Shown in pieces: positions 6,167 to 10,726 of a stretch of DNA of 10,726 nucleotides. The notes beneath the pieces are model-generated. The model was not told the origin of the DNA. It was given only the letters and a program-made list of their open reading frames with translations, and made no database searches. The DNA comes from JBFLVU01 sp037444825 (GTDB taxonomy: Bacteria; Acidobacteriota; UBA4820; DSQY01), in NCBI GenBank assembly GCA_037444825.1, contig JBBILR010000046.1:1-10726 (forward strand), given 5' to 3'. How positions within the stretch are numbered: position 1 is the first letter of the stretch; every line of letters begins with the position of its first letter. The translations under genes and the position numbers were made by a program.

Positions 6167-8050
6167 ATGACGAAGGAATCCGAGCCGAAACACGACCGCC
6201 GCTTCCTCCGCCTGGCGCTCACCGCGCTGGGGGTGGTCTTCGGGGACATCGGCACCAGCCCCCTCTACGTCCTCCGGGTCTGCTTCGACGAGAGCCACGG
6301 GCTGGCCCTCACGCCCCCCAACGTCGTGGGGGTGCTGTCCCTGATCTTCTGGGCCCTCGTCCTCGTCATCGGCACCAAGTACCTCGCCCTGATGATGCGG
6401 GCCGACAACCGGGGGGAGGGGGGAGTGCTGGCGCTCATGGCGCTCGCCCGAAAGCCCCTGCAGGACAGCCGAAGGACCTTTTGGGCCGTCACCGCCGCCG
6501 GCATCTTCGGCGCCGCCCTTCTCTACGGGGACGGGGTGATCACCCCGGCCATCTCGGTCCTCAGCGCCGTGGAGGGACTGGAGGTCGCCGCACCGGGACT
6601 CGGCCACGCGGTGGTTCCCGTCACCGTCCTCCTTCTGGTGGGCCTCTTCCTCCTCCAGCACCGGGGCACCGGGGGGGTGGGCGCCCTCTTCGGGCCGGTG
6701 ATGCTCGCGTGGTTTTCGGCGCTGGCCCTCCTCGGCGTGGCGGGGATCCTCCGAACCCCGGAGGTCCTCTGGGCGGTCAATCCCCTGTACGCCGTGCGCT
6801 TCCTCCACGAAAACGGAATGGCGGGCTTCCTGGTTCTGGGAGCGGTCTTCCTGGCCGTGACGGGGGGGGAGGCGCTCTACGCGGACATGGGCCACTTCGG
6901 AAAGAGGCCCATCCGCCTCACGTGGTTCGCCTTCGTCTTCCCCTCCCTTCTCCTCAACTACTTCGGCCAGGGGGCCCTCCTCCTCCAATCCCCGGAGGCC
7001 CTCGAGAACCCCTTCTTCCGGTTGGCCCCGCCCTGGGCGGCCCTGTACCTGGTGGTTCTGGCCACCGCCGCCACCATCATCGCCTCCCAGGCGGTGATCA
7101 CCGGCTCCTTTTCCCTCACCCGACAGGCCATCCAGCTGGGCTTCTGCCCCCGCCTCACCGTCCGCCACACCTCCGAGGCCGAAAAGGGGCAGATCTACCT
7201 CCCGGCGGTGAACTGGGCGCTCATGGTCTCCACGCTGCTGCTGGTGGCGGCCTTCCGCTCCTCCGACAACCTGGCGGCGGCCTACGGCATGGCCGTCACC
7301 ACGGACATGCTCCTGGCCTCCGCCATGCTCTTCCTCACGGCCCAAGGCGCCTGGAGGTGGCCGCTGTGGGGGCTCGTCCCCCTCTTCTCCCTCTTCTTCG
7401 CCGTGGACCTCGGCTTCTGGTCGGCCAATCTCGTCAAGATTCCCAAGGGTGGCTGGTTCCCCCTCTTGCTGGCGTCCGTGCTCTTCGTTCTCATGACCAC
7501 GTGGAAGCGCGGGCGAACCCTCCTCTACGAACGCCTTCGGGCCGAATCCATCCCCCTGGACCTCTTTCTCAGGGACCTCCATCTGGCCACCCGCGTCCCC
7601 GGGACGGGCATCTACATGACCGGCAGCCCGGCGGGGGCGCCGGTCCCCCTCCTGCACACCCTCAAGCACTTCCACGTCGTCCACGAGCGCGTGGTGCTTC
7701 TCACCGTCCTCACCGACGAGGAGCGTCCCGCGGTTCGGAAGGAGAACCGCCTGGAGGTGCAGGACTTGGGGCAGGGGGTGTACCGCCTCGTCGCCCGCTA
7801 CGGCTTCATGGAGAGCCCCGACGTGCCCGCCCTCCTCAAGGAGGCGGCGCGGGTGGGCCTCCACTTCGAGCCCATGAAGACCTCCTTCATCCTCGGGCGG
7901 GAGACCCTCATCTCCACCTCCCGGCCCGGCATGGCCCGCTGGCGGGAGCGCCTCTTCGCCTGGATGTCCCGAAACGCCCAGGGCGCCATGACCTTCTTCG
8001 GCCTTCCCCCCAACCGCGTCATCGAGCTGGGCGTCCAGGTGGAGCTCTGA
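6167..8050 (+). CDS. kup: KUP-family potassium uptake protein
   Basis: Inner-membrane potassium uptake transporter, by family a proton-coupled K+ symporter; 627 residues, the usual length. The N-terminal signature is GVVFGDIGTSPLY (22-34) with the conserved Asp D27. GDG (121-123) and GGEALYADMGHFG (233-245, E235 and D240) match the other conserved acidic positions of the family. About twelve hydrophobic segments run to residue 445. The remaining 446-627 is the hydrophilic cytoplasmic domain typical of Kup, ending VIELGVQVEL. ATG 6167 has GGGGGAG 8 bases upstream. It follows the ABC cluster by 64 bases on the same strand and may be read from it or separately; no clear promoter is visible. It ends convergently with lpd. 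The gene appears complete. Confidence 0.96.
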   Translation: MTKESEPKHDRRFLRLALTALGVVFGDIGTSPLYVLRVCFDESHGLALTPPNVVGVLSLIFWALVLVIGTKYLALMMRADNRGEGGVLALMALARKPLQDSRRTFWAVTAAGIFGAALLYGDGVITPAISVLSAVEGLEVAAPGLGHAVVPVTVLLLVGLFLLQHRGTGGVGALFGPVMLAWFSALALLGVAGILRTPEVLWAVNPLYAVRFLHENGMAGFLVLGAVFLAVTGGEALYADMGHFGKRPIRLTWFAFVFPSLLLNYFGQGALLLQSPEALENPFFRLAPPWAALYLVVLATAATIIASQAVITGSFSLTRQAIQLGFCPRLTVRHTSEAEKGQIYLPAVNWALMVSTLLLVAAFRSSDNLAAAYGMAVTTDMLLASAMLFLTAQGAWRWPLWGLVPLFSLFFAVDLGFWSANLVKIPKGGWFPLLLASVLFVLMTTWKRGRTLLYERLRAESIPLDLFLRDLHLATRVPGTGIYMTGSPAGAPVPLLHTLKHFHVVHERVVLLTVLTDEERPAVRKENRLEVQDLGQGVYRLVARYGFMESPDVPALLKEAARVGLHFEPMKTSFILGRETLISTSRPGMARWRERLFAWMSRNAQGAMTFFGLPPNRVIELGVQVEL

Positions 8051-8107
8051 AAGCGGTCTGAAGGCCGTCGGGCGCGTCAGGACCTGCGGAAGATGCGGCG
8101 GCCGACG

Positions 8108-8139
8108 CCCGCCATCGGCCAAAAAACGGCCTGGGCGGG
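8108..8139. repeat. Inverted repeat with A6 loop downstream of kup
   Basis: CCCGCC (8108-8113) pairs with GGCGGG (8134-8139), and inside it GGCC (8117-8120) pairs with GGCC (8128-8131) around the loop AAAAAAC. An alternative, mutually exclusive pairing is GGCCGA (8100-8105) with TCGGCC (8115-8120). It lies 58 bases after the kup stop, in a convergent gap. No T-run follows the stem on either strand. Confidence 0.35.
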
Positions 8140-8183
8140 AAAAAGCGGCGTCGGTGGCGCGGGCCTTCGGGGGATGGCCCCAC

Positions 8184-8204
8184 CGGCCTTGCGGGCAAAG
8201 GCCG
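8184..8204. repeat. Perfect 7-bp hairpin in the kup/lpd convergent gap
   Basis: CGGCCTT (8184-8190), loop GCGGGCA, AAGGCCG (8198-8204). A second small stem GCCGC-TGT-GCGGC begins at its right flank. Such stems arise by chance in GC-rich DNA, but the position between convergent genes fits a role in 3'-end formation. Confidence 0.3.
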
Positions 8205-8225
8205 CTGTGCGGCGGGAAGCCCGTA

Positions 8226-8256
8226 GGGGGGCGGATCCCCGTTTCCGCGCGCCCCC
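8226..8256 (-). terminator. Terminator-like hairpin after lpd
   Basis: GGGGG (8226-8230) pairs with CCCCC (8252-8256) and GCGGA (8231-8235) with TCCGC (8244-8248), leaving an 8-base loop and a 3-base bulge (8249-8251). This very stable stem begins 20 bases past the lpd stop on the minus strand. No T-run follows, so it may act with Rho or simply protect the 3' end. Confidence 0.4.
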
Positions 8257-8276
8257 TCGCCCCGGCCGGGCCGTCC

Positions 8277-9674
8277 TCACCCGTGGATGGCCCTCTTGTC
8301 CACGGCGAGGCAGGCTTCCATGAGGGCTTCGCTCAGGGTGGGGTGGGCGTGGCTGGTTCGGGCGAGGTCCTCGGCGCTGGCCTTGAACTCGAGGGCCAGG
8401 ACGGCCTCGGGGATGAGGTCCGAGGCCCTGGGGCCCACGACGTGGACGCCGAGGAGGGTGTCGGTCTCCGCGTGGGCCAGGACCTTGACCATGCCGTCTT
8501 CCATGCCCAGGCTCTTGGCGCGGCCGTTGCCCTTGAAGTAGAACTTCCCGGCCTTGTAGGGGACGCCTTCGGCCTTGAGCTCCTCCTCGGTCTTGCCCAC
8601 GCAGGCCAGCTCGGGGTTCGTGTAGACCACGTTGGGGATGGCGCCGTAGTTCACGTGGCCGGGTTTTCCGGCGAGGATCTCGGCCACGGCGATTCCCTCC
8701 TCGGAGGCCTTGTGGGCCAGCATGGGGCCGCGGATCAGGTCCCCGATGGCGTAGACGCCGGGGAGGTTGGTCTCGAAGCGGTCGTTCACCGCCACCCGGC
8801 CGGCTTCGTCGAGGGCCACGCCCGCCTCCCGGATGCCCGCGGCGTGGACGGCGGGCTTCCGGCCCACGGCCACGAGGACCTTCTCGGCGGGGAGGACCTC
8901 CCGTTCCCCCTTGGCGTTTTCCAGGGTGAGGGCCACGCCATCGGGGAGGACCTCGGCGGTCTTGAGGGTGGTGGAGGTCTTGAGGACCAGCCCCTGGGCC
9001 TTGAGGGAGCGTTCAAGCAGGGTGGACATCTGCCCGTCGGCGAAGGGGGCGACGCGGGGGAGCATCTCCACCACGGTGACCCGGGCGCCCAGCCGGCACC
9101 AGACGCTCCCGAGTTCGAGCCCCACGGCCCCGGCGCCCACCACCACCAGGCTCTCGGGGACCGCCTCGAAGGAGAGGGCTTCGGTGGAGGTGACCACGCG
9201 CCGGCCGTCGAAGGGAAGGAAGGGCAGGGCGGCGGGGACGGAGCCCACGGCGAGGACCACGGACCGGGCCTCCAGTTCCTTCGCCTCCTCCGGGGAGCGA
9301 ACGGCCACCCGCCCGGGGGCGAGGAGGGTCCCCTCGCCGCGGAGGACCGTCACCTTGTTTTTCTTCATGAGGAGCCCGATGCCGCCGGTGAGGTCCTTCA
9401 CGATGGCGTCCTTGCGGGCCAGGAGAGCGGGGAGGTTCAGGCGGACCCCCGAGGGCTCCACGCCGTGGGCGGGAAGGGCGTGGAGGGCCTCGTGGTACCG
9501 CTCGCTGGACTCGAGGAGCGCCTTGGAGGGGATGCACCCCACGTTGAGGCAGGTGCCGCCCAGGGCGGCGTCCTTCTCCACCAGGGCGGTCTTCAGCCCC
9601 AGCTGGGCGGCGCGGATGGCGCAGACGTAGCCCCCCGGCCCCGCCCCGATCACGACGACGTCGAAAGATTCCAT
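8277..9674 (-). CDS. lpdA: Dihydrolipoyl dehydrogenase (E3)
   Basis: FAD enzyme that reoxidises dihydrolipoamide on the E2 subunit and passes electrons to NAD+. It has 465 residues, full length. FAD-binding GAGPGG is at 10-15, and the redox-active disulfide GGTCLNVGCIPS has C42 and C47. NAD-binding GAGAVG is at 180-185, the second FAD motif YAIGDL at 308-313, and the C-terminal interface HAHPTLSE carries the catalytic pair H444 and E449. ATG 9674 is preceded by AAGGGGG on the minus strand (9689-9683), 8 bases away. It lies 75 bases downstream of sucB on the same strand, so it most likely serves the 2-oxoglutarate dehydrogenase complex. It may also be shared with pyruvate dehydrogenase; that cannot be told here. 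Confidence 0.97.
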   Translation of the reverse strand: MESFDVVVIGAGPGGYVCAIRAAQLGLKTALVEKDAALGGTCLNVGCIPSKALLESSERYHEALHALPAHGVEPSGVRLNLPALLARKDAIVKDLTGGIGLLMKKNKVTVLRGEGTLLAPGRVAVRSPEEAKELEARSVVLAVGSVPAALPFLPFDGRRVVTSTEALSFEAVPESLVVVGAGAVGLELGSVWCRLGARVTVVEMLPRVAPFADGQMSTLLERSLKAQGLVLKTSTTLKTAEVLPDGVALTLENAKGEREVLPAEKVLVAVGRKPAVHAAGIREAGVALDEAGRVAVNDRFETNLPGVYAIGDLIRGPMLAHKASEEGIAVAEILAGKPGHVNYGAIPNVVYTNPELACVGKTEEELKAEGVPYKAGKFYFKGNGRAKSLGMEDGMVKVLAHAETDTLLGVHVVGPRASDLIPEAVLALEFKASAEDLARTSHAHPTLSEALMEACLAVDKRAIHG

Positions 9675-9708
9675 GGTCCATACCCCCTTCGCGGGCGGCT
9701 TCGCGGCA

Positions 9709-9721
9709 CGCGGTCTCCGCG
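9709..9721 (-). repeat. Small hairpin in the sucB-lpd gap
   Basis: CGCGG (9709-9713), loop TCT, CCGCG (9717-9721), within the 75-base intergenic gap. It could modulate relative expression or mRNA stability of lpd, or be chance in GC-rich sequence. Confidence 0.2.
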
Positions 9722-9749
9722 CGGCGCCGGCCGCCCCTCTTCGGTTCGC

Positions 9750-10726
9750 TCAGATCTCCAGCAGGGCCCGCCCGGGGTGCTCCACGAAGTCCGCCACCCG
9801 CCTCAGAAAGAGCCCCGCCGTCTTTCCGTCGATGAGGCGGTGGTCGTAGGAGAGGGCCAGGACCATCACCGGCCGCACGACGACCTGGCCGTTCCGCACC
9901 ACCGGTTTCTCCTGGATGGCGTAGGTCCCCAGGATGCCGCTCTGGGGCGGGTTGAGGATGGGCGTCCCCATGAGGGCCCCGTAGGAGCCGGCGTTGGTGA
10001 TGGAGAAGGTCCCCCCGGAGAGCTCCTCCAGGGTGACCTTCTTTTCCCGGACCCGCGCGGCCAGGCGGGCGATCTCCCGTTCGACTTCCGGCAAGGAGAG
10101 CCGGTCGGCGTGGCGCAGGACGGGGACGGCGAGACCCTGTTCGGCCGCCACGGCCACCCCGATGTGGATCTCCCGGTTTTCGACGATCTCCGCGCCCTCG
10201 ATCCAGGAGTTGAGGTCGGGGAAGGCGCGCAGGGCGTCGCAGACGGCCTTCACGAAGAAGCCCATGTACCCCAGCGGCACGCCGTGGCGGGCTTTGAACT
10301 CCTCCCGGTAGAGGGCCCGCAGAGCGGCCACCTCGCCGCAGTCGCACTCCGTGAAGGTCGTCAGGGTGGCGGTGGACTGCCTCGAGAGCAGAAGCCGTTC
10401 GGCGATGCGGGCCCGGATGGGGGTCAAGGGCCTGCGGACCTGGCCGCCCTCCACGGGCGGCGGAGGCGCCGGGGCCGGGGGGGCCGGGGCCGCCGCCGGC
10501 TTCTCCGCGGGCTCCGGCTCCCCCTGGGCGGGAGGCTCCCCCTGCGCCAGGAAGCGAAGGACGTCCTCCTTGGTGATCCGTCCGTCCCGGCCCGTCCCCC
10601 GGATGGCCGCCGGGTCCAGGCGGTGCTCCTCGACCAGGCGCCGCACGGCGGGGGCCAGGGCTTCCGCCGCGTCGGGACGGGCCAGGCGCTCCCGGGCGGC
10701 GGGGAGGCCCGCCACCGGGTTCAGGG
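9750..10726 (-). CDS. sucB: Dihydrolipoyllysine succinyltransferase (E2 of 2-oxoglutarate dehydrogenase), C-terminal part
   Basis: E2 core subunit that transfers the succinyl group to CoA. The frame runs open to the right edge with no stop (the visible part begins L-N-P-V-A-G), so the N-terminal lipoyl domain and true start lie outside. In order, numbered from the V at 10715, come the subunit-binding domain (about 19-57: LAPAVRRLVEEHRLDP, then GTGRDGRITKEDVL), a Pro/Ala-rich hinge (58-90), and the acyltransferase core. The core holds STATLTTFTECD (114-125), RHGVPLGYMGFFVKAV (143-158), ILNPPQSGILG (253-263) and the catalytic DHRLIDG (291-297; H292, D296). The STATLTTF and RHG.PLG.M.F segments match E. 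coli SucB closely and favour succinyl- over acetyltransferase. The stop is TGA 9752-9750; lpd follows after 75 bases. Confidence 0.93.
   Translation of the reverse strand, partial: LNPVAGLPAARERLARPDAAEALAPAVRRLVEEHRLDPAAIRGTGRDGRITKEDVLRFLAQGEPPAQGEPEPAEKPAAAPAPPAPAPPPPVEGGQVRRPLTPIRARIAERLLLSRQSTATLTTFTECDCGEVAALRALYREEFKARHGVPLGYMGFFVKAVCDALRAFPDLNSWIEGAEIVENREIHIGVAVAAEQGLAVPVLRHADRLSLPEVEREIARLAARVREKKVTLEELSGGTFSITNAGSYGALMGTPILNPPQSGILGTYAIQEKPVVRNGQVVVRPVMVLALSYDHRLIDGKTAGLFLRRVADFVEHPGRALLEI

Noticed and set aside
5903..8122. Open frame of over 700 codons on the minus strand opposite kup
   Set aside because: Low-complexity His/Gly/Glu/Arg composition, no motif, and it overlaps a full Kup protein whose conserved residues are all present.
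8121..8126. A6 run as the tail of an intrinsic terminator for lpd on the minus strand
   Set aside because: On the minus strand this T6 lies in the loop of one stem rather than directly after a complete stem, and it is about 150 bases from the lpd stop.
8093..8323. Possible 76-residue plus-strand gene in the convergent gap
   Set aside because: Arg/Pro/Ala-rich composition, no clear ribosome site, and it runs into the 3' end of lpd on the other strand.
10713..10715. GTG at 10715 as the start of sucB
   Set aside because: The frame stays open to the right edge, and E2 proteins have a lipoyl domain before the subunit-binding domain, so this codon is internal.
1..10726. tRNA, rRNA, CRISPR, insertion sequence, phage or plasmid features
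   Set aside because: No cloverleaf, no repeated spacer pattern, no transposase or integrase motif and no terminal repeats were seen while reading both strands by eye.

Overview
The window is very GC-rich bacterial DNA, densely coded, with third codon positions almost all G or C. Nothing in it fixes the taxon. A zinc-ribbon Ser/Thr kinase, a fused NitT/TauT-type permease, a half-size TSUP protein and sucB-lpd together would suit a GC-rich, Gram-negative-like phylum such as Acidobacteriota or a former deltaproteobacterial group, but that is a guess. All genes look chromosomal. I see no transposase, tRNA, rRNA, CRISPR array, phage gene or attachment site, and no gene-free stretch longer than 300 bases.

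Layout. (1) 1-698, minus: N-terminal part of a Ser/Thr protein kinase with an amino-terminal zinc ribbon, cut by the left edge. (2) 699-883: divergent promoter region. The kinase promoter places its predicted start site on the ATG, so its mRNA is probably leaderless. (3) 884-2092, plus: THUMP-domain RlmL/YpsC-like 23S rRNA guanine-N2 methyltransferase. (4) 2136-6102, plus: five tightly packed genes, namely a cupin, a half-size TauE/TSUP membrane protein overlapping it by ATGA, an ABC permease with two membrane domains in one chain, its ATPase, and a free-standing AAA-associated domain protein normally found as the tail of such ATPases. No substrate-binding protein is present. (5) 6167-8050, plus: Kup potassium transporter, preceded by a perfect 9-bp hairpin. 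(6) 8051-8276: convergent gap with several inverted repeats. (7) 8277-10726, minus: lpd and, upstream of it, sucB, the E3 and E2 of the 2-oxoglutarate dehydrogenase complex. The amino-terminal lipoyl domain of sucB lies beyond the right edge.

How they fit together. The sucB-lpd pair is central TCA-cycle metabolism. The 2136-6102 cluster is the least ordinary part: an ABC transporter of the nitrate/taurine class in which one polypeptide supplies both membrane halves, no periplasmic receptor is nearby, and the ATPase's usual C-terminal domain is a separate gene. The linked TSUP protein (a family that includes sulfite/sulfonate exporters) and the cupin make an anion or organosulfur role conceivable, but the substrate cannot be read from the sequence.
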